In this document: in pieces, positions 17,648 through 25,735 of the stretch | Numbering within the stretch: position 1 is the stretch's first letter | Layout of the letters: every line of letters starts with the position of its first letter | Origin: Rhodopseudomonas julia | GTDB lineage: Bacteria > Pseudomonadota > Alphaproteobacteria > Rhizobiales > Afifellaceae | Reading direction: 5' to 3' | Assembly: GCF_030813515.1 (NCBI RefSeq) | Contig: NZ_JAUSUK010000001.1 | Location: forward strand, 1,054,001 to 1,118,000 | Length of the DNA: 64,000 bases | Program-made: the position numbers and the translations under genes | The notes under the pieces: model-generated | Told to the model about the DNA's origin: nothing | Database searches by the model: none | The model's input: the letters and a program-made list of their open reading frames with translations, nothing else

Positions 17648-17666
17648 GGCCGAAATCGGCCTGTTT
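17647..17666 (+). terminator. Short hairpin after the aldehyde dehydrogenase gene
   Basis: AGGCCGA (17647-17653) pairs with TCGGCCT (17656-17662), followed by GTTT. The stem begins inside the stop codon. Weak terminator or mRNA end-protecting hairpin. Confidence 0.45.
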
Positions 17667-17689
17667 GGCTGCTGATCGGCTTTCGGCGA

Positions 17690-17720
17690 TTGACCCGGTC
17701 AGTTATGATTGTATGATCAT
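17690..17720 (+). promoter_or_regulatory. Promoter and GntR operator copy 4 ahead of the CMD-like gene
   Basis: -35 TTGACC (17690-17695) and -10 TATGAT (17712-17717) with a 16-bp spacer. The operator ATGATTGTATGATCAT (17705-17720) overlaps the -10 and has the inverted repeat ATGAT-N6-ATCAT. Bases 17704-17718 are the exact reverse complement of 5180-5194. This is the most symmetric copy in the island. Confidence 0.6.
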
Positions 17721-17784
17721 CATAATAAGAAGATGAACGAAGGCGCCCCATACGGGCGTCTTCGTCACCTCAAAGGGAGGAAAG

Positions 17785-17961
17785 ATGGACCGTTCGGCAG
17801 CAGCCGCGCCGGAAGACGCGCGGCCGGCTCGAGCTCGCGCGGCTGTGCCGCAAAGGCGCGAACATCCCTGCCTGAGCGATCCGACGGATCTGCCGGGCAG
17901 CGTCACTCCCTCGCAGCAAGACTTGCCCTCACCTCGCGACCATCAACGTCGCGCGCGATGA
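17785..17961 (+). CDS. Small open reading frame with strong ribosome-binding site, possible decayed gene
   Basis: 58 codons from an ATG with GGGAGG five to six bases upstream, directly downstream of the operator-controlled promoter. The product is rich in Arg, Ala and Pro, has no recognisable domain and uses codons unlike a GC3-biased gene. In another frame nearby, a short stretch reads RLELARLCRKGANIPA before a stop, which looks more protein-like, so this may be the frameshifted start of a lost gene. It may also be a leader peptide for the CMD-like gene 57 bp downstream. Low confidence that it is functional. Confidence 0.25.
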   Translation: MDRSAAAAPEDARPARARAAVPQRREHPCLSDPTDLPGSVTPSQQDLPSPRDHQRRAR

Positions 17962-18018
17962 GGCGGGGTCACAACGGCCAAATCTGAAGAGAGCTCAGGA
18001 AAAGAAGGGACCTTAAAG

Positions 18019-18399
18019 ATGGATCAGAAGATGTTCGAGAAGGGGCTCGCGAAGCGCAAAGGAACGCTCGGCGCGGAGTACGTGGAACGCAACCTCGCCG
18101 CGGCCGACGATTTCAGCCTGCCCTTCCAGGAGGCCATGACCGCCTGGTGCTGGGGCTTCGGCTGGGGCGATGAGGCCATCCCGCCGAAAACCCGCAGCCT
18201 TATGAATCTCGCCATGCTCGGCGCCCTCGGCCGCTGGCACGAATGGGAAACGCATTGCCGTGGTGCGCTGACGAACGGCGTCTCGAAAGAAGAGATCCGT
18301 GCCGCCGTCCATGTCGTAGCGATCTATGCCGGCGTGCCTTGCGGTGTGGAATGCTTCCGTATCGCGCGCCGCGTTCTGGAAGAAGCCGGCGAGCTTTAA
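18019..18399 (+). CDS. Carboxymuconolactone decarboxylase-like protein
   Basis: 126 residues, all-helical. The pattern of an acidic helix, KTRSLMNLAMLGALGRWHEWETHCRG and then a helix-turn of NGVSKEEIRAAV ending in AIYAGVPCGVECFRIA is that of gamma-carboxymuconolactone decarboxylases (PcaC type), not of AhpD, since there is no CxxC redox pair. PcaC decarboxylates a muconolactone to an enol-lactone; no other protocatechuate genes are visible, so a related lactone or keto-acid may be the substrate. The gene has its own promoter with an operator overlapping the -10 and is followed by a strong hairpin. It closes the island on the right. Confidence 0.85.
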   Translation: MDQKMFEKGLAKRKGTLGAEYVERNLAAADDFSLPFQEAMTAWCWGFGWGDEAIPPKTRSLMNLAMLGALGRWHEWETHCRGALTNGVSKEEIRAAVHVVAIYAGVPCGVECFRIARRVLEEAGEL

Positions 18400-18409
18400 G
18401 AAACAGCGG

Positions 18410-18444
18410 CCCGGCCCTCGCCTTAAAATGAGAGGGCCGGGTTT
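18410..18444 (+). terminator. Rho-independent terminator after the CMD-like gene
   Basis: CCCGGCCCTC (18410-18419) pairs perfectly over 10 bp with GAGGGCCGGG (18432-18441), followed by TTT. It ends the CMD-like transcript. Confidence 0.75.
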
Positions 18445-18479
18445 CAGGGCGACAGGTGCCCTTGGCCCGAGCGGCAACC

Positions 18480-18519
18480 AACGAGGTGGTCCATGACATG
18501 GGCCGCCTCGTTTCTTTTT
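18480..18519 (+). terminator. Second terminator-like hairpin
   Basis: ACGAGGTGG pairs with CCGCCTCGT (one G-T) around a 12-nt loop, followed by TTTCTTTTT. No plus-strand gene lies between it and the previous terminator, so it may be a backup terminator or the relic of a lost gene. It lies just downstream of the broken PhzF fragment, which is read in the opposite direction. Confidence 0.6.
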
Positions 18520-18556
18520 CGCCAGCGCTCACGGCTAACCGCAGAGCGTCGTCAGC

Positions 18557-18709
18557 TCAAGGTTTCGGGAAAACGGTTTCGGCCAGATTGTTCTCTTGCG
18601 CGATCGCCAGCATCAACTCGTCGGGAAACCAACGCGCAAGCACCAGAATAGCGGTTGGGTTGCATCCAAACAGCCGCTCCGTGCGGGCATCGACCTGAGA
18701 CATGCACAT
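18557..18709 (-). pseudogene. Truncated 5' fragment of a PhzF-family gene
   Basis: An open frame of 50 codons starting with MCMSQVDARTERLFGCNP and running through PDELMLAIAQENNLAETVF before a stop. This is the N-terminal signature of PhzF-like isomerases/epimerases (Q-VDAFT-R-FxGNP, then EMQ-IA-E-NLSET), including the conserved Glu of AETVF that is catalytic in PhzF. Full-length members have about 280 residues, so over 80% is missing: the reading frame stops at 18557 and nothing PhzF-like follows in any frame. It lies between the island and tRNA-Arg, so it is likely a remnant cut off by a deletion or insertion. Confidence 0.6.
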
Positions 18710-18985
18710 AGGAGACCTTTCCCAGGTGCGACACCTCTCCCGCCGGGAACGATGCCCCATCCCCATCCGGGATACTCGCTCACCGACCTGTGGAGATCGC
18801 TCAGCCCTCTCATCATCGCTTTCGACGAGTGGATCGAAGACCACTCGTTGGAAATGACCTGACAGCTTCGCGCGCCGACTTCCAGAAGCCTGCATTTCGC
18901 CCTGGCGCAGGCGAAGAGAACTCAGCAAGCGGACTCAAGGGCCACTCGACAGAGTGCGAGAGCGAAAATTCTGATTTTGAAGGAA

Positions 18986-19062
18986 TGGCGCACCGGAGAG
19001 GATTCGAACCCCTGACCCCCAGATTCGTAGTCTGGTGCTCTATCCAGCTGAGCTACCGGTGC
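18986..19062 (-). tRNA. tRNA-Arg (anticodon ACG)
   Basis: On the minus strand the sequence begins GCACCGGTAGCTCAGCTGG. The anticodon stem CCAGA/TCTGG encloses the loop CTACGAA with anticodon ACG, the T arm has GGTTCGAATCC, and the acceptor CCGGTGC plus discriminator G is followed by an encoded CCA (18986-18988). The total of 77 nt is canonical. A34 would be deaminated to inosine to read CGU, CGC and CGA. Confidence 0.97.
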
Positions 19063-19164
19063 TTGCCGCTGTCGTCGCAAGCCTATCGGCTGCGGCGCGG
19101 AGCGACACACCTAATCGCTCAGAAGACGGATTGCAAGCACCTCTCGGCGCCTCTTTCACGGCTT

Positions 19165-20652
19165 TTATGCTTTGCGGCGATCGCGCATATCGGCCAGCCG
19201 CGCCGGACGGTCGGGGATCTCGATCTGAAAGACGGTTCCGGCCCCTGCCCGCTCCAGAAGCGCGATTTCTCCGCCATGAGCGGCCACGATCTCCTGCGCG
19301 ATCGCCAGACCGAGCCCGACCCCGCCGGGCCGCGTGGAGCCCTGGAAGGGCTCGAAAAGCGCCTCGCGTGCCCGCTTCGGAAGGCCCGGTCCCGTGTCAC
19401 AAACACGCAGGCGCGCGACCGCCCCGGTTCGCTCCCCCTCGACCCAAAGACGGCGGATGACGGACCCATTCTCGTCCGACACAAGCGCCTCCTGGGCATT
19501 GCGACAGAGATTGAGCATGACGCGGAAAAACTGGTCGGGATCGGCGTCGATTTCCAGATCGCCCGGCACCCGATTCTCGAAAACGACGGTTCCGTCCGGC
19601 GTCAGGCTCAAGATTTCCGCCACTTCCTCCACCAGTCGCCTGGCGGAGACGAGCCGGCGCACGGGCTCCGCCTCTTCGGCACGGCCATAGGCGAGAACCG
19701 ACCTCGTGTAGCCGATCGCCCGGTCAATCGTCCCCACGAGCTTTGGCGCGATGCGGCGCACAAGCGGATCCTGCGCTTCGCCGAGATGGTCCGAGAAGAG
19801 CTGGGCTGAGGCCAGGATGTTCCTCAGGTCATGATTGATCTTGGAGACTGCGAGACCGAGATTGGCGAGATGCCGGCGCTGATGCAACATGTCGCGCAAG
19901 GCCGCCTGCATTTCGGCGAAACGCTCCTCCGCACGGCCGATCTCGTCATGGCGGCCGGACGGGGTGACCTCGCAGCGCACATCCTCCGGATCTGCGGAAA
20001 AGTCCTGCATGCTGGCGGCGAGTTTCTGGATGGGCCGAACGATCATCCGCCTGAGCGCCAGGTAGACGAAAGAGGCGGTGATCACGGAAATCGCCATGGA
20101 GAGGAGCAGAATATTGCGGGAGTAACGCAACATGGCCTGGCGCAGGCCATCCTCGCGGAGCACGATCTCGAACATCGCCATGCCGGCCGGAGGTTCGCCC
20201 GAAACGCGGATGAGCCTGTCTCCGCCCCCTAGAAAGAGCGTGCCGAACGCCGCCGCAATCGCCTCCGCCGGACCGAGCTCGCGCAGATCCTGATGGACTG
20301 CAACTTCTTCCGGCATGTTGCCGGCCGCGATCAGGATGTGCTGGCCGCCTTCCATCATCGCGATCGCTTCCATGCCGATCGCCTGCAGGAGACGCTTCTG
20401 TAGCTCTTCCGGGAAAGGAGCTGCGCCGGGGCTCGACGCGGCAAGGGCGGCGATCGACGCTGCCTCGAGCTTCTCCTCAAGCCACATATTGCGGAAATTC
20501 GCGATCGACGGCACGTAGATCAGCACTTCCGCGACCATCACGAAGGTGATCGTCAGCACGAGAAGCTTGCCCGACAGCCCTTGCACCGGCCACAGCCCGG
20601 CGAGCCGCGTCTTTCCCGTCATCCCAGCGGGGGGCTTTTCCTCAAGCGCCAC
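19165..20652 (-). CDS. Membrane sensor histidine kinase with HAMP domain
   Basis: 495 residues from a GTG with GAGGAG 6 bp upstream; an in-frame start at 20700 exists but has no such site. Two membrane spans (about residues 25-47 and 181-200) flank a periplasmic sensor region of about 130 residues. A HAMP linker follows, then the dimerisation helix with KINHDLRN (phospho-acceptor His274), the N box NLCRNAQEAL, G1 DTGPGLP, F box FEPF and G2 GGVGLGLAIAQEI. All ATPase motifs are intact, so it should be active. No response regulator gene is adjacent, so its partner is elsewhere. The signal is unknown. It is 86 bp downstream of the oxidoreductase gene on the same strand. Confidence 0.9.
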   Translation of the reverse strand: MALEEKPPAGMTGKTRLAGLWPVQGLSGKLLVLTITFVMVAEVLIYVPSIANFRNMWLEEKLEAASIAALAASSPGAAPFPEELQKRLLQAIGMEAIAMMEGGQHILIAAGNMPEEVAVHQDLRELGPAEAIAAAFGTLFLGGGDRLIRVSGEPPAGMAMFEIVLREDGLRQAMLRYSRNILLLSMAISVITASFVYLALRRMIVRPIQKLAASMQDFSADPEDVRCEVTPSGRHDEIGRAEERFAEMQAALRDMLHQRRHLANLGLAVSKINHDLRNILASAQLFSDHLGEAQDPLVRRIAPKLVGTIDRAIGYTRSVLAYGRAEEAEPVRRLVSARRLVEEVAEILSLTPDGTVVFENRVPGDLEIDADPDQFFRVMLNLCRNAQEALVSDENGSVIRRLWVEGERTGAVARLRVCDTGPGLPKRAREALFEPFQGSTRPGGVGLGLAIAQEIVAAHGGEIALLERAGAGTVFQIEIPDRPARLADMRDRRKA

Positions 20653-20738
20653 CAAACACTCCTCAGGCGCGCCTTGCGATCCTCGTACGCGCCGCATCAA
20701 GATCGGTCGCAGTCACGGCTTGCCGCGGCCTTGGGTTT

Positions 20739-22163
20739 TCAGCCGAACCGGCGCAGAAAACGGGCAAGCGCCTTCGCCTTGTTCGGTACGGGGACATAGA
20801 AGCTCGTCGCCGCGCGCTTTCCCACCTCCGAAACGGTCGGATAAGGCAGGATCATACCCATCATATCGCGCACATTGAGGCGTTTCGAGAGCGCCAGCGC
20901 ATAGGGGGCAATCATCTCGCCAGCATTGCGGGCGACGATGTCCACACCAAGGAGACGCCCTCGGCGCGTGGTGACGAGGCGGATCAGCCCCTCCGTTTGG
21001 CGCTCGGCCCGGGCGCGATCGTTCTCCGCGACGGGCCAGCGCAAGACCCGCACATGGCCATGGCGCCGTTCCGCCTCGGCGAGCGTCAAGCCGGCATGGG
21101 CGAGTTCCGGATCGGTGTAGGTGACCCAAGGCAGAAGGTCGCGCTTCGGCCGTGCACCGATCCGAAACAGCAGTGGACGCAGCAAAAGCCCTGCCTCATA
21201 GCCTGCCCAATGGGTGAAATTGAGTGCGCCCGTCACGTCGCCGACGGCATAGACGCGACGGTTGCCTGTGCGCAGGTTGGCTCCCACCTTGATGCCGGTC
21301 TCGTCGAACTCGACGCCCGCCTTGTCGAGGTCGAGCCGGCCGACATTCGGCCGGCGACCGGTGGCGACCAGGATCTGCGTCCCGTCGACAGCCTCCTCAG
21401 TGCCATCGGCTTTCTTCACGTGGACGCGCACGCCGTAGCGCCCGCGTCGAGCGACACGCAAAATCTCCGTCTCTTCATGGAGAGCGACGCCCTCGGCGAC
21501 GAGGCGGCGACGGACGTGGTCGGCAAGCTCCGGGTCGTCATGAGAGAGGACGCGGCCCCTCTCAACGAGGCTGACCTCCGAGCCCAGGCGGCGAAACGCC
21601 TGCGCCATTTCCATCCCGACCGGCCCGCCGCCGATAACGACGAGATGGGTCGGAAGTTTCGTCAGATCGAAGAGCGTTTCGTTGGTCAGATAGTCGATCC
21701 CCTCGAGCCCCTCGATCTCAGGAATCTGCGGCGAGGAGCCGGTGGCGATAACGAAGCGCCGCGCGCTGATACGCGTCTCGCCGGCAATCACCGTGCGGCG
21801 ATCCTGAAAAGACGCCCTTTCTCGAATGACGCGCACGCCAAGGCCGGTGAAACGCGCTTGCGAATCGTTGGGCGCGATCGCTGCGATGACGGAACGGATA
21901 TGCGCGTGGACACCCGCAAAATCGACGTCGGCAGACCCGGCATTCACGCCGAAGGCCGACGCTTCACGCAGATGCGCCACATGACGCGCCGCGGCAATCA
22001 GCGCCTTGGAGGGGACGCAGCCATAGTTCAGGCAGTCGCCCCCCATCCTGCCGTTCTCGATCAGAACTGTCGGAACGTCGAAAGCGGATGCAGCCGCCGC
22101 GAGCGTCAGGCCGGCGGAGCCTGCGCCGATCACGCAAATGTCAGTCTTGATCTCTTCTGTCAC
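20739..22163 (-). CDS. FAD-dependent pyridine nucleotide-disulfide oxidoreductase
   Basis: 474 residues. FAD-binding motif CVIGAGSAGLTLAAAA at the start; redox-active disulfide in GGDCLNYGCVPSKAL (near residues 42-56); NAD(P)-binding VIGGGPVGMEMAQAFRRLG; second FAD motif VYAVGDVTG. The C-terminal interface reads LPYPTVSEVGKRAA; in lipoamide dehydrogenases the corresponding motif is HPT-SE, so the His is Tyr here. It is therefore unlikely to be a true lipoamide dehydrogenase; MerA-like enzymes acting on another disulfide or small electron acceptor are a better comparison. It starts 9 bp after the stop of the TVP38-type gene, and this pairing is common in bacteria. Confidence 0.9.
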   Translation of the reverse strand: MTEEIKTDICVIGAGSAGLTLAAAASAFDVPTVLIENGRMGGDCLNYGCVPSKALIAAARHVAHLREASAFGVNAGSADVDFAGVHAHIRSVIAAIAPNDSQARFTGLGVRVIRERASFQDRRTVIAGETRISARRFVIATGSSPQIPEIEGLEGIDYLTNETLFDLTKLPTHLVVIGGGPVGMEMAQAFRRLGSEVSLVERGRVLSHDDPELADHVRRRLVAEGVALHEETEILRVARRGRYGVRVHVKKADGTEEAVDGTQILVATGRRPNVGRLDLDKAGVEFDETGIKVGANLRTGNRRVYAVGDVTGALNFTHWAGYEAGLLLRPLLFRIGARPKRDLLPWVTYTDPELAHAGLTLAEAERRHGHVRVLRWPVAENDRARAERQTEGLIRLVTTRRGRLLGVDIVARNAGEMIAPYALALSKRLNVRDMMGMILPYPTVSEVGKRAATSFYVPVPNKAKALARFLRRFG

Positions 22164-22172
22164 GTCAAACGG

Positions 22173-22982
22173 TCATGTCTTTCTACCGACCTTTCGGGCT
22201 CTCCAGCGCTTCAACATGATGGGAAGAAGGGCGGCAAGGGCAAGGACGGCAAAACCCGCCAGAAGCTGCGTCGAAACGACCGGACCGTCTTCGTCGAGGG
22301 CCGTGCCCACACCCTCGCCAAAATAGGAATAGGCGAAGGTGCCTGGAAGAATGCCGAGAAAAGTGGCGAGCGCGTAGGGCCCGAGGCGCATATCGAACAA
22401 AGCCGGGGCGAGATTGATCACCCAGAACGGAAAGATCGGCGCGAGACGCAAAAAGAGAAGATAGTGAAAAGCGTCCTCCTGAAAGCCCGAACGCAGGCGT
22501 TTCAGGCGCGGACCGGCACGGCGAGCGAGAACGGTACCGAACGATGTGCGGGCGATGAGAAAGATAATGCAAGCGCCGATCGTGGCGCCCACAGCCGACA
22601 ATGCGCCGCCAAGGACCCAGCCGAAGAGCAAGCCGCCCGCGATCGTGACGATGCTCGCCCCCGGAAAGGAGACCGCGACGAGGGTGATATAGACAATGAC
22701 ATAGAGGAGCCCGGAAAGCGCAAGCCGATCGCCAACGAAGCCTTTGAGGGCTTCGCTCTTCTCTTCGAGAGCATCCAGAGAAAGAAACTCCTGAAAGCCC
22801 GCCGCATAGAGCAAAAGGAGCAGGAGAGCGACAATCCCGACCGGCAGGAAACGCAGCCAAAGCGCGCGCGGTGCTCCGCCGGGCGTCTGCTGCTCTATGT
22901 CGTCCCGCCTCGAACCTTCGGTTCCGCCTCCCGCATCCGCCTTCCATTCTCCGACTTTTGTTTCATCATTATTCCCGGCCAT
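22173..22982 (-). CDS. TVP38/TMEM64 (DedA-superfamily) membrane protein
   Basis: 269 residues. A polar N-terminus of about 45 residues precedes a first span (FLPVGIVALLLLLLYAAG). The core has the family signature: FPGASIVTIAGGLLFGWVLG, then AVGATIGACIIFLIAR and the LRLAPIFPFWVINLAPALF loop, a re-entrant helix region. Members are linked to lipid scrambling or membrane transport of undecaprenyl-phosphate in related DedA proteins; here the function is inferred only from the family. First gene of the minus-strand run with the oxidoreductase and the kinase. Confidence 0.85.
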   Translation of the reverse strand: MAGNNDETKVGEWKADAGGGTEGSRRDDIEQQTPGGAPRALWLRFLPVGIVALLLLLLYAAGFQEFLSLDALEEKSEALKGFVGDRLALSGLLYVIVYITLVAVSFPGASIVTIAGGLLFGWVLGGALSAVGATIGACIIFLIARTSFGTVLARRAGPRLKRLRSGFQEDAFHYLLFLRLAPIFPFWVINLAPALFDMRLGPYALATFLGILPGTFAYSYFGEGVGTALDEDGPVVSTQLLAGFAVLALAALLPIMLKRWRARKVGRKT

Positions 22983-23347
22983 TGGCCTGCGATCCTTCGG
23001 CGCTGCCTTGCGGGTGTTCCTCAGCCGCTCGACACTATTTCTATGGTGCGCGCGTTCTTATGCGCGCGCGCACGAGCCCGCTCTCAGACCCAGGTAAGGC
23101 ATTCAGGCCGGCGGAAGGTGACCTTCACCCGGAATTGAACTTCATGCGATCATTCTCTCACGCCCACGTGACGTTTGGAACGCGCGTTGACTTCGGCCAG
23201 GCATTGCCACTATATCGCGCACGCGAAAAGCACCGTGCCGCAATGGCGCACGGTCCGAATTCCGAACATCGAAGCAGCATTTCGGTCAAAGGTGCCGGCT
23301 GACTTCCGTTCACCAGCTTGAGGGCTGCCGCAGGCGGCAGAACGATT
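22983..23347. other. Divergent region between the TVP38-type gene and rpmH
   Basis: 365 bp without a credible gene. It contains an inverted repeat (GTGCGCGCG at 23046-23054 and CGCGCGCAC at 23065-23073, 10-nt loop) 63 bp upstream of the TVP38-type start, and the rpmH promoter at 23187-23215. The 5' leader of rpmH is about 130 nt, long enough for a regulatory structure, but no known element is recognisable. Confidence 0.5.
23187..23215 (+). promoter_or_regulatory. Probable promoter of the rpmH-rnpA-yidC operon
   Basis: -35 TTGACT (23187-23192) and -10 CTATAT (23210-23215) separated by 17 bp, a good housekeeping sigma-factor match, about 130 bp upstream of rpmH. Confidence 0.6.
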
Positions 23348-23482
23348 ATGAAACGGACTTTTCAACCGAGCCGCCTCGTGCGCAAGCGTCGCCATGGCTT
23401 CCGTGCTCGCATGGCTACCAAGAACGGCCGCAAGATCCTGGCCCGCAGACGTGCGAAGGGACGCAAGCGCCTGTCTGCGTAA
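23348..23482 (+). CDS. rpmH: 50S ribosomal protein L34
   Basis: 44 residues starting [20 protein letters not shown] and ending GRKRLSA, the universal L34 sequence with its very basic composition. It is a structural protein of the large ribosomal subunit. Start and length match the family exactly. It is followed by rnpA 11 bp downstream, the near-universal bacterial pair, so that ribosome and RNase P synthesis are linked. Confidence 0.98.
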   Translation: MKRTFQPSRLVRKRRHGFRARMATKNGRKILARRRAKGRKRLSA

Positions 23483-23493
23483 GCTGCGGCGCC

Positions 23494-23922
23494 ATGCAGC
23501 GCCTCAAAAAACGAAGGGACTTCCTGGCAGCTCGCAAGGGCTTTCGCCGGGCGGGTCCCTATTTCGTTCTGGAAAGCCGTGATCGCGGCGATTCAGATGA
23601 AGGGCGCATCGGCTTTACGGTGTCCAAACGCGTTGCCCGCCAGGCGGTGGTGCGGAACCGTATCCGCCGGCGCCTGAAAGAGGCCGCACGGGAGGCTGTC
23701 AGCGATCGACAGCAGACCGGGCGCGATCTTGTCGTCATCGCACGTTTGCCGGCACTTCGAGCCGATTTCGCCGATTTGGTCGGCGCACTCTCCACGGCGC
23801 TCACAGCCTCAAGCGAGACGGCTCACCACGAACATTCGGGCCGCTCGCGCACAAAGCGCCGTGGACCCAGCAAAATTCCGCCCGAGCGCGGAGGACGGGA
23901 CGCTGATGGACAACAACCGTAA
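23494..23922 (+). CDS. rnpA: Ribonuclease P protein component
   Basis: 142 residues. The family signature is [27 protein letters not shown] (given in part: [19 protein letters not shown]) near residues 39-65, the RNA-binding RNR motif that contacts precursor tRNA leaders. The N-terminal [16 protein letters not shown] is typical. The C-terminal 30 residues (after TASSETAHH) are a low-complexity basic tail longer than usual. Its last 17 bp overlap yidC in another frame. Confidence 0.95.
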   Translation: MQRLKKRRDFLAARKGFRRAGPYFVLESRDRGDSDEGRIGFTVSKRVARQAVVRNRIRRRLKEAAREAVSDRQQTGRDLVVIARLPALRADFADLVGALSTALTASSETAHHEHSGRSRTKRRGPSKIPPERGGRDADGQQP

Positions 23923-25729
23923 CGTCATTATCGCCATCGCCCTGTCGCTGGCGATCCTGCTCGGCTGGCAGTACTTCGTCGCCGGACCGCGCATCGAAGC
24001 GCAGCGCCAGCAACAGCAGGAAGCCGTGCAGCAAGCGACGGACCAGGAACCGTCGGTTGCCGGCGCACCTGGCGCGACCGCGCCCGGAGCAGCTGATGGC
24101 CCGGCCGGCGCAGCCCCGCAAATTCCGCCTTCGGCGAGCGAGGCAGCGCCTGCAACCGGAGGCATGGCCGAGCCAGCCGCCGATACGCCGCGGCTCGCCG
24201 TCGACACGCCGGCACTTCAAGGCTCCATCAGCCTGGTCGGCGGACGCATCGACGAGCTCGATCTGAAGCGCTACCACGCGACGCCAGATCCGAAGAGCCC
24301 GATGATCGAGCTCTTTTCGCCGATCGGCAGCGCCGACCCCTATTACGCCGATTTCGGCTGGGTGGCCTCTGCGGGCGGGCCCGCCGTTCCGGACGCCAAC
24401 ACGGTCTGGCAGACGGACGCAGAGACGCTGACGCCAGACAATCCGGTCACGCTCACCTGGGACAACGGCCAGGGTCTCGTCTTCAAGCGCCAGATTTCAG
24501 TCGACGACAATTACATGTTCACGGTGTCGCAAAGCGTGGAGAATTCCTCCGGCGCGCCCGTGACGCTTTATCCTTATGGCCTGATCAGCCGGCACGGCAC
24601 GCCGGGCGGGCGCAGCTTCTACATTCTGCATGAAGGCCCGATCGGCGTCTTCGGCGACGAAGGCCTCAAGGAAGTCAAATACAGCGATCTCGAAGACGAA
24701 TCCGTCACGCCCGCAAAGACGAATGACGGCTGGCTCGGCATCACCGACAAATACTGGGCATCCGCCCTCATCCCGCGGGGCAACTCGCCGTTCCAGGGCC
24801 GCTTCCTCAGAACCGAGGACGGAACTGTTCCGACCTATCAGGCGGATTTCCTGGGCGATGCCGTAACCGTGCAGCCCGGCGCCTCGGCCAACCATGAGAC
24901 GCTGCTTTTCGCCGGAGCCAAGGTCGTCACGCTCCTGAAGCAGTACGAGCAGAGCTTCGATATCGACCGCCTCGACCTTCTCATCGACTGGGGCTGGTTC
25001 TATTTCCTGACGAAGCCAATGTTCTTCGTCATCGACTTCCTGTTCCACTTCCTCGGCAATTTCGGCCTGGCCATCCTCGCAGTCACGGTCATCGTCAAAG
25101 CCATCTTCTTCCCGCTGGCGAACAAATCCTACGCCTCGATGTCGAAGATGAAGAAGATGCAGCCACAGATCAAAAAGCTGCAGGAGCGCTACAAAGACGA
25201 CAAGCCGGCGATGCAGAAGGAGATGATGGAGCTCTACAGGCGGGAGAAGATCAATCCGCTTGCCGGCTGCTGGCCGGTGCTCATTCAGATCCCGGTTTTC
25301 TTCTCGCTCTATAAGGTGCTCTTCGTCACTATCGAGATGCGGCATGCGCCGTTCTTCGGCTGGATCCACGATCTGTCGGCGCCCGATCCGACGAATGTCT
25401 TCAACCTGTTCGGGCTCCTGCCGTTTGAAGCGAGCTTCCTGCATCTCGGCGTCTGGCCGCTCATCATGGGTCTGACGATGTTCGTGCAGATGCGCATGAA
25501 CCCGCAGCCGCCCGACAAGACGCAGGCGATGATCTTCAACTGGATGCCCTTGATCTTCATGTTCATGCTGGCGTCCTTCCCGGCCGGTCTCGTCATCTAC
25601 TGGGCCTGGAACAACTTCCTCTCGGTCCTGCAGCAGGGCATCATCATGCGACGCAACGGCGTGAAGATCGAGCTGTGGGACAATGTGAAGGGCCTCTTCG
25701 GCCGCAAGTCCGATACGCCCGCCGAATAG
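23906..25729 (+). CDS. yidC: Membrane protein insertase YidC
   Basis: 607 residues. The start [20 protein letters not shown] is the first membrane span of Gram-negative YidC; a Gln/Ala/Pro-rich linker follows (about residues 27-85), then the large periplasmic P1 domain (to about residue 350) and the conserved five-helix insertase core with [20 protein letters not shown] (cytoplasmic coiled coil, near 415) and [20 protein letters not shown]. It inserts inner-membrane proteins alone or with Sec. ATG 23906 has GGAGGACGG upstream. Longer upstream in-frame starts would lie inside rnpA and are not supported. Confidence 0.97.
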   Translation: MDNNRNVIIAIALSLAILLGWQYFVAGPRIEAQRQQQQEAVQQATDQEPSVAGAPGATAPGAADGPAGAAPQIPPSASEAAPATGGMAEPAADTPRLAVDTPALQGSISLVGGRIDELDLKRYHATPDPKSPMIELFSPIGSADPYYADFGWVASAGGPAVPDANTVWQTDAETLTPDNPVTLTWDNGQGLVFKRQISVDDNYMFTVSQSVENSSGAPVTLYPYGLISRHGTPGGRSFYILHEGPIGVFGDEGLKEVKYSDLEDESVTPAKTNDGWLGITDKYWASALIPRGNSPFQGRFLRTEDGTVPTYQADFLGDAVTVQPGASANHETLLFAGAKVVTLLKQYEQSFDIDRLDLLIDWGWFYFLTKPMFFVIDFLFHFLGNFGLAILAVTVIVKAIFFPLANKSYASMSKMKKMQPQIKKLQERYKDDKPAMQKEMMELYRREKINPLAGCWPVLIQIPVFFSLYKVLFVTIEMRHAPFFGWIHDLSAPDPTNVFNLFGLLPFEASFLHLGVWPLIMGLTMFVQMRMNPQPPDKTQAMIFNWMPLIFMFMLASFPAGLVIYWAWNNFLSVLQQGIIMRRNGVKIELWDNVKGLFGRKSDTPAE

Positions 25730-25735
25730 GCAAAA

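Noticed and set aside
23046-23073. Inverted repeat of GC dinucleotides considered as a terminator or regulatory site for rpmH
   Set aside because: No T-run, and it is far upstream of the promoter; it was kept only as a note in the intergenic entry.
20997-23138. A 713-codon open frame on the plus strand across the oxidoreductase and TVP38-type genes
   Set aside because: It lies entirely antisense to two well-supported genes; long antisense frames are expected in GC-rich codon-biased DNA, and the product resembles nothing.
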